From: Gulosibacter molinativorax
Lineage (GTDB): Bacteria > Actinomycetota > Actinomycetes > Actinomycetales > Microbacteriaceae
Reading direction: 5' to 3'
Assembly (NCBI RefSeq): GCF_003010915.2
Contig: NZ_CP028426.1
Span: 806,001-870,000, forward strand
DNA: 64,000 bases
Position 1 is the stretch's first letter, and every line of letters starts with the position of its first letter. Positions 45,049-54,488 of this stretch are shown here, one piece after another. The notes beneath the pieces were generated by a model. It had not been told where the DNA came from. It saw only the letters and a program-made list of their open reading frames with translations, and did not search any database. A program made the translations under genes and the position numbers.

Positions 45049-45894
45049 ATGAGCTGGTTTGACGCTATCGTCCTCGCGATCGTCCAGGGACTCACGGAGT
45101 TCCTCCCGATTTCGTCGAGCGCGCACATCCGTATCTTCGGTGAGTTGCTTGGTATTTCGGATCCGGGGGCGACGTTCACCGCGATCATTCAGATCGGTAC
45201 GGAGCTCGCGGTGCTCGTGTTCTTCTGGAACGACATCGTGCGGATTATCAAGCAGTGGATTGGCTCGCTGCGCGGCAAGGTCCCGAAGAGCGATCCGGAT
45301 GCGCGCATGGGCTGGTTCATCATCATCGGCTCGGTGCCGATCGTCGTCCTCGGCGTGCTCCTGCAGGACGTGATTCGCTCGCAGTTCCGCTCCCTGTGGA
45401 TCATCGCGACGACGCTGATTGTCTTCGGCATCATCCTCGGTATCGCGGACGTGATCGGCAGGCGTGAGAAAACTCTCGACAAGCTCAACGCGAAGGACGG
45501 CATCCTGTACGGGTTCGCCCAGGCGCTCTCGCTGATCCCTGGTGTCTCGCGCTCCGGCGGTACGATCACTGCTGGCCGTCTCATGGGCTACGACCGCCCA
45601 TCGGCGGCGCGATATTCGTTCCTGCTCGCGGTGCCGGCGGTGCTTGGCTCGGGTGGCTACGAGCTGTACAACGCGCTGACGGAATCGAGTGACGCGACGG
45701 CGGTTGCATGGGGGCCGACGATCCTCGCGACGATTCTGTCGTTTGTCATCGGTTGGGTCGTCATCAAGTTCCTCATGAAGTGGGTCGAAACCCGCAGCTT
45801 CATGCCGTTCGTGATCTACCGGATTGCTCTCGGCACGGTGCTTTTCGTGCTGCTCGCGTTCGGAGTAATTGACCCGCTGTCGGGCGCAGCGTAA
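45049..45894 (+). CDS. uppP: Undecaprenyl-diphosphatase UppP (BacA)
   Basis: Integral membrane phosphatase, 281 aa, that recycles undecaprenyl diphosphate to the monophosphate used in cell-wall synthesis and confers bacitracin tolerance. The motif [11 protein letters not shown] is at about residues 17-27 (catalytic Glu and Ser) and [15 protein letters not shown] is the second; several transmembrane helices span the rest. It lies close to the mycothiol ligase gene, with no operon sign except same strand. Confidence 0.95.
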   Translation: MSWFDAIVLAIVQGLTEFLPISSSAHIRIFGELLGISDPGATFTAIIQIGTELAVLVFFWNDIVRIIKQWIGSLRGKVPKSDPDARMGWFIIIGSVPIVVLGVLLQDVIRSQFRSLWIIATTLIVFGIILGIADVIGRREKTLDKLNAKDGILYGFAQALSLIPGVSRSGGTITAGRLMGYDRPSAARYSFLLAVPAVLGSGGYELYNALTESSDATAVAWGPTILATILSFVIGWVVIKFLMKWVETRSFMPFVIYRIALGTVLFVLLAFGVIDPLSGAA

Positions 45895-45902
45895 CCACTG
45901 CG

Positions 45903-45908
45903 TAAACT
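45903..45908 (+). promoter_or_regulatory. -10 box of mshC (leaderless)
   Basis: TAAACT, then AGCTGG, then the GTG start at 45915. Confidence 0.6.
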
Positions 45909-45914
45909 AGCTGG

Positions 45915-47171
45915 GTGATTCTTGCATCGACTTGGCAGGCCCCCGAGGTCCCTGAACTGACAGGTGACCCCGTTCCCGTCTCGCTGTACAACACGGCGAC
46001 CGAGACTGTGGAGGCGGTGAAGCTCGAAGATGGCGTCGCGCGTCTCTACGTGTGCGGCATCACGCCGTACGACGCGACCCACCTCGGTCACGCCGCGACG
46101 TATCTCGCGTTCGACACGCTTGTGCGCGCGCTCGGCCAGGCCGGCGTGCCCGTCGAGTACTCGCAGAACATCACCGACGTTGACGACCCGCTCTTCGAGC
46201 GCGCGGACGCCACAAACGTTGACTGGCAGGAGCTCGCGTCGAGCCAGACGGATCTCTTCCGCGGTGACATGGCCGCGCTACGCGTCGTGCCCCCCAATTC
46301 GTACGTGCGCGTCCAAGATGTGATCGAAGAGATCGCGGATGCGGTGGGCGTGCTGCTCGATCGCGGCCTCGGTTACACGGTGCCGACTGAGGAGTCCGAG
46401 GGCGAGGATGTCTACTTCGACCTCCGCGCGAGCCAGGAGGGTGACCTCTACGAGCTCGGCGCAATGAGCCACTTCTCGCCAGAGAAGCTCGGCGAAGCGT
46501 TCGTCGAATTCGGCGGGGACCCGGACCGACCCGGGAAGCGCTCCCCACTCGACCCGCTCCTGTGGCGCGCACAGCGCGACGGCGAGCCGAGCTGGCCCTC
46601 GCGGGCCGGAGACGGACGCCCCGGGTGGCACGTCGAGTGCGCCGTGATCGCTACCGGGACCCTGGGGGATACCGTGAGTATCCAGGCCGGCGGCCGCGAC
46701 CTGCGGTTCCCGCACCACGAGATGACTGCGGCACACGCATCCGCGATCACCCAGCAGCGCTTTACCGACCACTACGCGCACGCCGGGCTCGTCGCCTATG
46801 AGGGCGCCAAGATGTCGAAGTCGCTCGGCAACCTCGTGCTCGTCTCGAAGCTGACCGAGGCGGGCAACGACCCTGCCGCGGTTCGCCTCGCCGTGATCGC
46901 CCACCACTACCGCGAGGACTGGGAGTGGTTCGCAGAAGAGCTCGTGGCTGCCACCGAGCGCCTCGAGACCTGGCGTGAGGCGGCCGCACGCGCCGACGCG
47001 GAGACTGCCGAGGCCAGCGACTATGGCCAGCGCATCCGCGAGGCGATCGCGAACGACCTCGACACGCCGACCGCGATCGCGATCGTGGATGCATGGGCGG
47101 GGGAAGAGCGCCCCGACCCCGCCGTCATCGACGTGGTCGACGCGCTCCTTGGCGTCAAGCTGACGAGCTAG
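45915..47171 (+). CDS. mshC: Mycothiol ligase MshC (Cys:GlcN-Ins ligase)
   Basis: Joins cysteine to glucosaminyl-inositol in mycothiol biosynthesis; 418 aa. It is a CysS-like enzyme: LYVCGITPYDATHLGHAATY has zinc Cys 47 and the HIGH-like HLGH (56-59), GWHVECAVI supplies a second zinc Cys, and KMSKS is at 299-303. No tRNA-anticodon domain is present, as in MshC. The GTG start is defined by the leaderless promoter. Mycothiol is a hallmark of Actinobacteria. A 17-bp tandem duplication covers the stop region. Confidence 0.92.
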   Translation: MILASTWQAPEVPELTGDPVPVSLYNTATETVEAVKLEDGVARLYVCGITPYDATHLGHAATYLAFDTLVRALGQAGVPVEYSQNITDVDDPLFERADATNVDWQELASSQTDLFRGDMAALRVVPPNSYVRVQDVIEEIADAVGVLLDRGLGYTVPTEESEGEDVYFDLRASQEGDLYELGAMSHFSPEKLGEAFVEFGGDPDRPGKRSPLDPLLWRAQRDGEPSWPSRAGDGRPGWHVECAVIATGTLGDTVSIQAGGRDLRFPHHEMTAAHASAITQQRFTDHYAHAGLVAYEGAKMSKSLGNLVLVSKLTEAGNDPAAVRLAVIAHHYREDWEWFAEELVAATERLETWREAAARADAETAEASDYGQRIREAIANDLDTPTAIAIVDAWAGEERPDPAVIDVVDALLGVKLTS

Positions 47172-47195
47172 GCGGGCCGACGAGCTAGGCGGGCC
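47162..47195. repeat. 17-bp tandem duplication at the mshC stop
   Basis: GACGAGCTAGGCGGGCC occurs twice in direct succession (47162-47178, 47179-47195). The first copy holds the end of mshC. Confidence 0.8.
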
Positions 47196-47217
47196 GACTT
47201 GTCAGCCTGGCGCAGGC

Positions 47218-47255
47218 AATTCGCCCGAGACCCGTACGCGGGGCTCGGGCGAATT
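47218..47255. terminator. Bidirectional terminator between mshC and PAC2
   Basis: AATTCGCCCGAG pairs with CTCGGGCGAATT across a short loop. It separates the convergent mshC and PAC2 genes. Confidence 0.75.
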
Positions 47256-47275
47256 TCGCATAGCTGCGCGGTTCG

Positions 47276-48196
47276 TTAACTGCGCGGCTCGTTGCCCCGC
47301 TCGCCGTCCTCGTCGCGGTGGTCGTCCTTCGCGAGGAAGCGTTCGAACTCGGCGGCAATCGCGTCGCCCGTCGCGGCCTCGGAATCGACGACGTCGCGGG
47401 CCTCTTCGAGGTAGCGGATGTACGTGCGAAGGTCCTCGTCCGCGTCCACGGCCTCGGTGATCTGCTTCTCCCATGCGAGTGCTTCGGCGAGGAGCTCGCC
47501 ACGGTCGAATTCGAAGCCAAGGAGCTCGCTGAGCTTGTCGAGGATCGCGAGCTGCGCCTTCGGCGAGGAGTTGTCCGCGTTACTCGTATAGTGCGGCACC
47601 GACGCCCACATCGATACGACCTGCAGGCCGGCCTCGCGCGCGGCGTGCGAGAGGACGCCCGGGATGCCGGTCGGGCCCTCGTATTTCGACTCCTCGATAC
47701 CGAGGTCACGACGAACGACAGGGTCGTCGCTCGTGAGGAAGACCTGGATATCGCGGGTGTGCGGCGCATCCGCGAGGAGCGCGCCGACGATGACGATGCG
47801 GGTGATCGATTCCCGCTGAATCAGTTCGATGACCTCGCGGGCGTAGGAACGCCACCGGAGGGAGGGCTCGCTGCCGGTCAGGGTGTAGATCCGGTGAATG
47901 TCGGGGTCGAGGGCTGCGTCCTCGACCGACTGCGGGATGATCGGACCGGTCATGGTCGTGGCTGGCCAGCGGATCACGCGCTCGTTGTTTGCGTTGAACT
48001 CGGACCGGGGCCGCTGCATCGAATAGTCGTAGTAGTCCTCGTCATCGATTCTGCTGATGACTCGATTCACGCCGATGTACTGCTGTAATTCGTCTACCGC
48101 CTCACTCGCGGCCTCGCCGGCGTCGCTCCACCCGAGCATGGCGAGCACGAGCGTGCGTCCAGCGCGAAACGAGGTGGGGCGGGAGGAATCCGTCAC
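47276..48196 (-). CDS. PAC2-family protein
   Basis: 306 aa, homologous to the proteasome assembly chaperone 2 fold found widely in Actinobacteria. The N-terminus reads TSFRAGRTLVLAMLGWSDAG, then DDEDYYDYSMQRP; a later GALLADAPHTRDIQVF is a family-typical strand. A charged acidic tail ends it. The role is unknown in bacteria. GTG 48196 is chosen because CAGGAG lies 7 bases before it on the minus strand. Divergent from the HAD phosphatase. Confidence 0.85.
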   Translation of the reverse strand: MTDSSRPTSFRAGRTLVLAMLGWSDAGEAASEAVDELQQYIGVNRVISRIDDEDYYDYSMQRPRSEFNANNERVIRWPATTMTGPIIPQSVEDAALDPDIHRIYTLTGSEPSLRWRSYAREVIELIQRESITRIVIVGALLADAPHTRDIQVFLTSDDPVVRRDLGIEESKYEGPTGIPGVLSHAAREAGLQVVSMWASVPHYTSNADNSSPKAQLAILDKLSELLGFEFDRGELLAEALAWEKQITEAVDADEDLRTYIRYLEEARDVVDSEAATGDAIAAEFERFLAKDDHRDEDGERGNEPRS

Positions 48197-48258
48197 GTGT
48201 GTACTCCTGAAATTTGCGGACAGTTCTCTCAAGCCTACGACGCCTTCTGGCAGACCAG

Positions 48259-48264
48259 TAGACT
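48259..48264 (+). promoter_or_regulatory. -10 box of the HAD gene
   Basis: TAGACT with 8 bases to the ATG at 48273. It is nearly leaderless. Confidence 0.45.
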
Positions 48265-48272
48265 GGTGGGAT

Positions 48273-48956
48273 ATGACCGCGCACACTCCGGCGGCCGTTC
48301 TTTGGGATATGGACGGCACGCTTGTTGAAACCGAGCAGTACTGGATCACCGCCCAATCCGGCATCCTCGAACGCTACGGGCTCCCGCCGCTCACCCCTGA
48401 GCAGGACCTCTCTCTCGTCGGGTCCTCGCTTCCTGTCGCCGCCAAGCTCTTCAAATCGCTCGGCGTGCCACTGAGCCATGATGAGATCATCACGACCATC
48501 TCCGAAGAGGTGATCGAGCTCGTCGAGGGCGGGCTGACGCTGCGTCCGGGCGTAAAGAACCTGCTGAAAGACCTCGCGGAAAACGACGTGCCGACCGCGA
48601 TCGTCACCAATTCAACTCACGATCTCGTACGGGCGGTGTTGCCACACCTCGAGGGCCACGAGTTCGATCACATCGTCACGACCGAGGACGTCACGCACGG
48701 CAAACCGCATCCGGAGGGCTACCTCCTGGCCGCCACTCGGCTAGGCGTGTCGATTCGGGAGAGTATCGTCCTCGAGGACTCCGTGAATGGCCTCGGGGGC
48801 GCGGTCGCCGCTGGGTCGGTGCCGATCGGCATCCCGTTCGAGGTGAATCTCGAGCCTGCCGATCAGTACATCCGCCTCGAGACGCTCGAGGGCGTCGGCT
48901 GGCAGGATTTGCAGTCGCTCTATGCCGAGTTTCGAAGCGCGGCCGCGCGCCGCTAG
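48273..48956 (+). CDS. HAD-family phosphatase
   Basis: 227 aa HAD hydrolase with a helical cap. Motif I is LWDMDGTLVE (nucleophile D12), motif II IVTNSTHD, the lysine motif GKPHPEGY, and motif IV LEDSVNGLGGAVAAG. Members include beta-phosphoglucomutase-like and sugar-phosphate phosphatases. The substrate is unknown. It is followed at 49013 by trmI. Confidence 0.88.
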   Translation: MTAHTPAAVLWDMDGTLVETEQYWITAQSGILERYGLPPLTPEQDLSLVGSSLPVAAKLFKSLGVPLSHDEIITTISEEVIELVEGGLTLRPGVKNLLKDLAENDVPTAIVTNSTHDLVRAVLPHLEGHEFDHIVTTEDVTHGKPHPEGYLLAATRLGVSIRESIVLEDSVNGLGGAVAAGSVPIGIPFEVNLEPADQYIRLETLEGVGWQDLQSLYAEFRSAAARR

Positions 48957-49012
48957 CCGTCGAGCACATCCTGCCCACCCCCTCATTTCGCGCCTCTCCA
49001 GAATCGAGTTCA

Positions 49013-50128
49013 ATGCACGACGCCGCACCAGCATCCGGCCCCTTCCAGGCCGGTGAGCGAGTCCAACTAACCGACCCGAAGGGGCGCCCCACGACGGTGT
49101 GGCTCGAGCCCGGGGAGGCACTCCACTCGCACCAGGGCGCGCTCGAGCACGATCGCCTGATCGGGCTGCCGGACGGTTCGGTGGTCGAGAACAGCGAGGG
49201 CGTGCCGTATCTCGCGCTTCGCCCGCTGCTGTGGGATGTGGTCATGTCGATGCCTCGCGGCGCCGCGATCATTTATCCGAAGGATGCGGCGATGATTCTT
49301 GCCAAGGCCGATATCCGGCCCGGCGTGCGCGTGGTCGAAGCCGGTGTCGGTTCGGGCGGGCTGTCGATGTGGATTCTTCGTGCCCTGGCCGGGACCGGTG
49401 AGCTCAAGAGCTTCGAGCGCCGCCCCGAGTTCGCCGAGATCGCCCGCGGGAACGTCGTCAGCGTGGTCGACGATGACCCGAAGAACTGGGAGATCGTGCT
49501 CGGTGATCTCGCGGATGCGCTGCCCGAGACCTATGCAAATGGCACCGTCGATCGCGTCGTGCTCGACATGCTCGCGCCGTGGGAGTGCCTCGACGTCGTG
49601 GCCGACGCGCTCGTGCCCGGTGGCGTCGTGCTCTGCTATGTGGCGACCGCAACGCAGCTCTCGCGCGTGGCGGAGGAAATCCGCGCGACTGGCAAGTTCA
49701 CGGAGCCGCAGGCCGACGAGACCATGGTGCGAGGCTGGCACGTGCAGGGGCTCGCGGTGCGACCCGACCACCGCATGGTCGCGCACACCGGATTCCTGAT
49801 CACCGCGCGACGACTCGCCCCCGGCACCGTTCTGCCCGCGAAGCAGCCCCGTGGCTCGAAGACCCCGGCCTCGCTCGAGGACACGGAGGCGTGGACGCCG
49901 AGCGAGGACGAGGCCTGGACGCCCGAGGCTGTGGGGGAGCGATACCCGAGCGACAAGATCCTGCGAAAGCGTGGCCGCGAGGCCCAGCGCGGCGCAGACC
50001 ATCGCACAGCCGCGGCCGAATCGGGCGCGGCACAGACAGACTCAGCGGCCGCGTCACCCTCGGACGACATAATGGACGCCGACCCCGCGCAACACCCGAA
50101 CCTCAACGAAGGGAAGGCGACCGAGTGA
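49013..50128 (+). CDS. trmI: tRNA (adenine-58-N1)-methyltransferase TrmI
   Basis: SAM-dependent tRNA m1A58 enzyme, 371 aa. The N-terminal beta-barrel part is followed by SAM motif I VEAGVGSGGLS (108-118) and LDMLAPWECLDV with the conserved Asp; a long, charged C-terminal tail is low-complexity. In mycobacteria this gene precedes the Pup-proteasome genes. Here it overlaps the next gene by four bases (GTGA), with no proteasome genes after it. Confidence 0.92.
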   Translation: MHDAAPASGPFQAGERVQLTDPKGRPTTVWLEPGEALHSHQGALEHDRLIGLPDGSVVENSEGVPYLALRPLLWDVVMSMPRGAAIIYPKDAAMILAKADIRPGVRVVEAGVGSGGLSMWILRALAGTGELKSFERRPEFAEIARGNVVSVVDDDPKNWEIVLGDLADALPETYANGTVDRVVLDMLAPWECLDVVADALVPGGVVLCYVATATQLSRVAEEIRATGKFTEPQADETMVRGWHVQGLAVRPDHRMVAHTGFLITARRLAPGTVLPAKQPRGSKTPASLEDTEAWTPSEDEAWTPEAVGERYPSDKILRKRGREAQRGADHRTAAAESGAAQTDSAAASPSDDIMDADPAQHPNLNEGKATE

Positions 50129-51066
50129 CCGTCGCACGATTCCGTAAGCCAGCCATCGCCGCTCTCGGCGCCGTATCGATGATGGCACTCGCCTCATGCG
50201 CGCAGATTCCTTCGAGTGATCGCGTCACTACTTGCGAGCCGGCGACGGCGTTTCAGACGGAGCGCACCGGTGAGGGCACGGGTCCTGTGGTGGACGAGAA
50301 TGCCATCACGTCGTTCGACCTGCAGGTGGCGCTCGAAGACGGCAGCGAGCTGATTCCGCAGACCACCGTGCTCGACATGGGCGACGGTGTGGCCACGCCG
50401 GTCAACCTGAACTACCTTTCGTCGTTCCCGATGGCCGCGTTCGGTGGCATGCCGGTCAACCTCTCCGCGGTCGGCGAGGCGCTGACGTGTGCCCAGGCGG
50501 GCGAGCAGGTCACCGCGACGATGCGGATGGACCAGCTGTTCCCCGAAGAGCTTTCGGCCTCCCTTCCTGAAGAATTGAAGAGCCAGAACGTGACGGTCAC
50601 GGCGAACATCGGTTCTGTGTACCACTCGGCCGCCACGGGCCGGATCAACCCGCAGCACAACGGCATTCCGGCCGTCGTGACCGCGCCGGACGGTACCCCC
50701 GGCGTCACGATGCCGAAGGAGCCGGCGCCGACCGAAGAGCGTGTCGCCGTCACGATCGACGGCTTTGGCGCGCCCGTGAAGGAGGGCCAGCTCGTTACGA
50801 TGCACCTCAGCGCGTTCAGTTGGACGGATTCGACGCAGCAGCTCACGACCTGGGGCAATGCCGGTCCGGCCCTGCAGCTTCCTGCCGGCGCCGGCGACGG
50901 GATGTTCGACATCACGTCCCAGCTCGTCGGCAAGAGCGTCGGCTCGCAGGTCGTCATCGTGCTTCCGGCCAGCACGATCGCCGCGTCCCCGGACGCCGCA
51001 ACCTGGTCGCAGCTGAACTCGAGCGACGCGATCGTCTTCGTCGTCGATATCCTCGGCGCGGAGTAG
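50125..51066 (+). CDS. Secreted lipoprotein, FKBP-like relative
   Basis: 313 aa with a lipoprotein signal: basic start, hydrophobic core, and lipobox LASC (Cys at about residue 25). The rest is mostly beta-structure; it shares a layout with the following FKBP protein, but clear FKBP active-site residues are not seen. GTG 50125 overlaps the trmI stop. The role is unknown; it may have come from duplication of its neighbour. Confidence 0.65.
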   Translation: MTVARFRKPAIAALGAVSMMALASCAQIPSSDRVTTCEPATAFQTERTGEGTGPVVDENAITSFDLQVALEDGSELIPQTTVLDMGDGVATPVNLNYLSSFPMAAFGGMPVNLSAVGEALTCAQAGEQVTATMRMDQLFPEELSASLPEELKSQNVTVTANIGSVYHSAATGRINPQHNGIPAVVTAPDGTPGVTMPKEPAPTEERVAVTIDGFGAPVKEGQLVTMHLSAFSWTDSTQQLTTWGNAGPALQLPAGAGDGMFDITSQLVGKSVGSQVVIVLPASTIAASPDAATWSQLNSSDAIVFVVDILGAE

Positions 51067-51116
51067 GCAAATCCGCCTTCTTGTTCGATTTCACTTCTCC
51101 ACAGAAACTGGTCTTC

Positions 51117-52091
51117 ATGCGTCTTCGTCGTTATTCCGTCCTCACCGGCGTGGTCAGCCTCGCGCTGCTGCTCAGTGGTTGCGCGAGCGGATCGCCCGCG
51201 GCGGACTCCACGGCCGCCGAGACCCAGGCTGTCGGGGAGGCGCCGAGCTACGAGGTCGTGGACGACGGCGAGGCAATCGCGGCCGCAACCATCTCGGAGA
51301 ACTACGGTGACACGCCTGAGGTGACACCCCCGGCGGCCGACCTGGTCGGTGACCTGATGGAGCGGACCACCGTCGTCGACGGCGACGGTGAGCCAATTAC
51401 CGCGGAATCTTCGGTGGTGTGGAAAGAGCAGATCTACGACCTCGGCACCGGGCAGCCCGCGACGGAGTTCACCGCGCAGGGGCCGGTCGACCTCAGCAAT
51501 CCCGAGCTGCCCGAGTACGTGGCCGCGGCGCTCGTTGGCGTGCCCTCCGGTTCCCGAATCGGGCTCGTCATCCCGAGCGCGGTCATGCTCGGCACGACCA
51601 CGGGCGCGGAGGACGTCGCGCCGATGCTCCTCATCCTCGACGTACAGACGATCGAGGATGGCGCGGCGGCAAACGGCGAGCCGCAGGAACCCACCCAGTC
51701 GCTTGTCACGACCTCCGCGAACCCGGGCGAGGCGCCCGAAATCACGGTGCATTCCGATCAGCCGGAGCCCACCGAGCAGGTCATCGACGTCACCATGAAG
51801 GGCGACGGCGCGGTGGTCGAAGCCGGCGACAGCGTGACGGTTCAGTACACGGGCTTGCTCTTCAGCGACGGCACCGAGTTCGACTCGAGCTGGTCGCGCG
51901 GCGGCGTACCCGCGACCTTCCCGACCACGGGTGTCGTCGAGGGCTTCGCGAACGCGCTCGTCGGCCAGACGGTCGGCTCGCGCATCACGACGGTGTTCCC
52001 GGCGGAGCTCGGCTACGGCGACCAGGACAACGGCACGATTCCGCCGGGCTCGACGCTCGTGTTCGTCGTCGACATCATCGCCACGATGTAG
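51117..52091 (+). CDS. FKBP-type peptidyl-prolyl isomerase lipoprotein
   Basis: 324 aa. Signal with lipobox LLSGC (about residues 19-23), then an N-terminal extension. The FKBP domain is the last about 100 residues: VQYTGLLFSDGTEFDSSW, then FANALVGQTVGSRITTVFPA and LGYGDQDNGTIPPGSTLVFV. It is expected to fold proteins outside the cell. ATG 51117 is chosen for the signal peptide. In mycobacteria and relatives a FKBP gene lies beside the paf genes. Confidence 0.88.
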   Translation: MRLRRYSVLTGVVSLALLLSGCASGSPAADSTAAETQAVGEAPSYEVVDDGEAIAAATISENYGDTPEVTPPAADLVGDLMERTTVVDGDGEPITAESSVVWKEQIYDLGTGQPATEFTAQGPVDLSNPELPEYVAAALVGVPSGSRIGLVIPSAVMLGTTTGAEDVAPMLLILDVQTIEDGAAANGEPQEPTQSLVTTSANPGEAPEITVHSDQPEPTEQVIDVTMKGDGAVVEAGDSVTVQYTGLLFSDGTEFDSSWSRGGVPATFPTTGVVEGFANALVGQTVGSRITTVFPAELGYGDQDNGTIPPGSTLVFVVDIIATM

Positions 52092-52094
52092 CGT
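52089..52094 (+). promoter_or_regulatory. -10 box of pafB (leaderless)
   Basis: TAGCGT, then CAATAC, then ATG 52101. The box overlaps the FKBP stop codon. Confidence 0.5.
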
Positions 52095-52100
52095 CAATAC

Positions 52101-53129
52101 ATGGCCGGATCGTCCACTTCTGCGCGCGCCCTGTCGCCCAACCACGAGCGACAGGTGCGACTGCTCCTGCGCATCCTCGAATCGGAGCGCCCGCTGACAG
52201 CGGCCGAGATCTATCAGTCGGTGGATGAATACCGCGCTCGTTATGAGCGGGACGGCAATAACTCCTCGCTCGAGAAGATGTTTGAGCGCGATCGGAATGC
52301 GCTGGCCCAGACGGGGATCGAGATCGGCACGGTGCCCGACCCGACCGCGCCGGGGGATAGGGCGCGCTGGCGCTACCAGGTTTCCGAGGACGTGGCGGGT
52401 GGTGCCGTGGTCGAGCTGACCGCGGACGAGCTGCTCTTGGTCGACCAGGCGACGACCGCCTGGCTCGACCCGAGCCTGAAGGCCGGGGCGCGCCAGGCCT
52501 TCGTCAAGCTCCTCGGCCAGGCCGACTCCGGGGGCGAGACCGCCGCATCCTCGCCCCGCACCGTGGTATCGACCCACCCGCTGTTTGGGGCACTCCGCGA
52601 CGCGGTCGCCCACCGAAAGACGATTCGGTTCGAGTATCGCAAGCTCGGCAGCATCGAGGTCGAATCGCGTGTCATCGATGCGCTCGGCCTGTTTAGCCAT
52701 CACGGCAGGTGGCTCATCAACGGCTTCGACCACGCGCGGCAGGCCCCGCGCAACTTCCTGCTCGCGCGCATCCTCTCCGATGTCACCGAGATCGACACAC
52801 ACGATCGCGCCTACGCGGACCAGGCGGCGATCACGGCCACGCTCGACGAGATCGCGCGGCAGCAGCCGGTGACCGTTGCGGTCAAGGCGCGTAGCCAGGC
52901 GGAGGCGAGCCTTCGCGCGCGGGCACGGACGGAAGCGCTCGGCACGAGCGACGTTGCCGCGGGCGACTGGTACGAACTGGTCATCACCGACTGGGATCTC
53001 GGGGTGCTCGCGGATGAGCTCGCCGGTTACGGCACGATGATCCGCGTGATCGACCCGCCCGAGGTGGCTGACGGAGTGCGCGCGCGGCTGCAGCGGATGC
53101 TCGATGCACACCAGGATCGTCAGGAGTAG
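52101..53129 (+). CDS. pafB: WYL-domain regulator PafB
   Basis: 342 aa. An N-terminal winged helix (RQVRLLLRILESERPLTAAE) is followed by a WYL domain (IDALGLFSHHGRWLINGFD) and a C-terminal WCX-like part. In mycobacteria PafB and PafC form a DNA-damage regulator with a WYL ligand domain. It lies next to pafC (4-base gap). There are no Pup genes upstream, unlike in mycobacteria. Confidence 0.9.
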   Translation: MAGSSTSARALSPNHERQVRLLLRILESERPLTAAEIYQSVDEYRARYERDGNNSSLEKMFERDRNALAQTGIEIGTVPDPTAPGDRARWRYQVSEDVAGGAVVELTADELLLVDQATTAWLDPSLKAGARQAFVKLLGQADSGGETAASSPRTVVSTHPLFGALRDAVAHRKTIRFEYRKLGSIEVESRVIDALGLFSHHGRWLINGFDHARQAPRNFLLARILSDVTEIDTHDRAYADQAAITATLDEIARQQPVTVAVKARSQAEASLRARARTEALGTSDVAAGDWYELVITDWDLGVLADELAGYGTMIRVIDPPEVADGVRARLQRMLDAHQDRQE

Positions 53130-53133
53130 GTCG

Positions 53134-54108
53134 ATGGCTAATCAGGAAAAGGTCGATCCCGTCCTCATCACCTCGATACTCGATTTCCTTCGTCGCAACG
53201 AGCACGGCTACGACCTCGCTGAGATGGCCGACCACTTCGGGCTGAGTCCCGAGCGACTGCGCAGCGTGATCGAGTTTCTCTGGACGCTCGAGTTCCCGGC
53301 AACCGGCCTCAGCGGCCACGAGCACATGTTCGACTTCGACGCGGACGGGCTCTACGCCGCCGAGCCCTGGGTCAAGCTCACGCATGATCCGGCTGCCAAG
53401 GTCACCCGACGCTTCGAACCGCACGAGCTTGCGACCGTGATCACCGGGCTCTCAACGCTGCGGCAGTTTCGCAGCAGCGAGGAAATCTCGACCCTCGACG
53501 GTCTCGTGGCAAAGCTGCTGGGGACGGATGCCGCCGCCGAGGGGCCGGCGCCGGACGAGAATCAGACGGTTGCCGCGCTGCGGCGCGCCATTGACCGCGG
53601 CACGCAGCTCGAGATCGATTACTACACCGAGAATGCGGATGCGCCGGAGCGGCGCGTTGTCGACCCGTTACGCCTCGAGGTGCACGGCGCGATGGTCTAC
53701 CTTCGCGCATACTGCCGGCTTCGCGAGGGGATGCGCTGGTTCCGACACGACCGAATCGTCGCGATTCGCGAACTGGACGACCCGATCGGGGAGTATTCCG
53801 AGGAAGAGATTGGGGCCGCGCTGGAGGTGCGCGGCCAGTCGTTCCCGCGCCTCGAGGTCGCAGTCGCCCCGAGCGCATTCGCGGCCGTGCGGCCCTACCT
53901 CGACGGTCGCGATTTTCCCCGTCTCGACGACGACGGTTTCTCGCGCTGCACGATTGTGTTCCGCTCGCTCCACGTCGCCGCCAGGATTGCTGCCGAGAAC
54001 GCGGGCGCCTTCGTGATCGAGGGCCCGGAGTCGGCAAGGGAATTTCTGCGGGGCTGGGCCACCGACGCACTTGAGAACTACGGCGCGGTTCACGACGCGA
54101 ACGCGTAG
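53134..54108 (+). CDS. pafC: WYL-domain regulator PafC
   Basis: 324 aa paralogue of PafB. HTH region ILDFLRRNEHGYDLAEMADH, then a WYL-type domain with EIDYYTENADAPERRVVDPL and MVYLRAYCRLREGMRWFRHD, and a C-terminal WCX part. ATG 53134 has AGGAG at 53122-53126. PafB and PafC act as one regulator of the mycobacterial LexA/RecA-independent response. Confidence 0.9.
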   Translation: MANQEKVDPVLITSILDFLRRNEHGYDLAEMADHFGLSPERLRSVIEFLWTLEFPATGLSGHEHMFDFDADGLYAAEPWVKLTHDPAAKVTRRFEPHELATVITGLSTLRQFRSSEEISTLDGLVAKLLGTDAAAEGPAPDENQTVAALRRAIDRGTQLEIDYYTENADAPERRVVDPLRLEVHGAMVYLRAYCRLREGMRWFRHDRIVAIRELDDPIGEYSEEEIGAALEVRGQSFPRLEVAVAPSAFAAVRPYLDGRDFPRLDDDGFSRCTIVFRSLHVAARIAAENAGAFVIEGPESAREFLRGWATDALENYGAVHDANA

Positions 54109-54111
54109 ACT
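54106..54111 (+). promoter_or_regulatory. -10 box before the small membrane protein gene
   Basis: TAGACT, overlapping the pafC stop, with 8 bases to the ATG at 54120. Confidence 0.4.
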
Positions 54112-54119
54112 GGAGCATT

Positions 54120-54485
54120 ATGCCGTGGTGGTCGTGGGTACTCATTTGGGGCGGACTTGTCGTCTTGCTCCTGGCGGTGCTCGTCGTCGGCGGATTCTGG
54201 CTCTGGCGAAAGCTCGCGGCAGTCATGCCCGAGATCGATCGGCTCGGGCTCATCCAGCAGGAGCTGGCCGATCTCGCCGAACAGAGCACCGTGCCATACG
54301 AGCCGCGAAAGACCGCCGTGCTTCGGCCCGCCTACGCTGTGGCCGCTGAACGCGAAGCTTTCCTCGAGGCTCGCGAAGATCGTCGTGATGCGCGTCGCGA
54401 ACGTAAGCTCGAGCGCGCGAACGCACTAATCCATGCCGATCCGATGCAATTCCGGCATCTGGTCGACAACCCCAAGAAGGGATAG
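54120..54485 (+). CDS. Single-pass membrane protein
   Basis: 121 aa. One N-terminal membrane helix (WSWVLIWGGLVVLLLAVLVV, about residues 4-26), then a charged cytoplasmic part with EAREDRRDARRERKLERANA, which is helical. It is not recognised by function, but sits in the conserved pafC-tatA interval. Followed by tatA after 3 bases. Confidence 0.75.
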   Translation: MPWWSWVLIWGGLVVLLLAVLVVGGFWLWRKLAAVMPEIDRLGLIQQELADLAEQSTVPYEPRKTAVLRPAYAVAAEREAFLEAREDRRDARRERKLERANALIHADPMQFRHLVDNPKKG

Positions 54486-54488
54486 TTC

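Noticed and set aside
50412..53111. A nearly 900-codon minus-strand frame opposite the lipoprotein and pafB genes
   Set aside because: A codon-bias shadow: Arg/His-rich, no start signal, opposite well-recognised genes.
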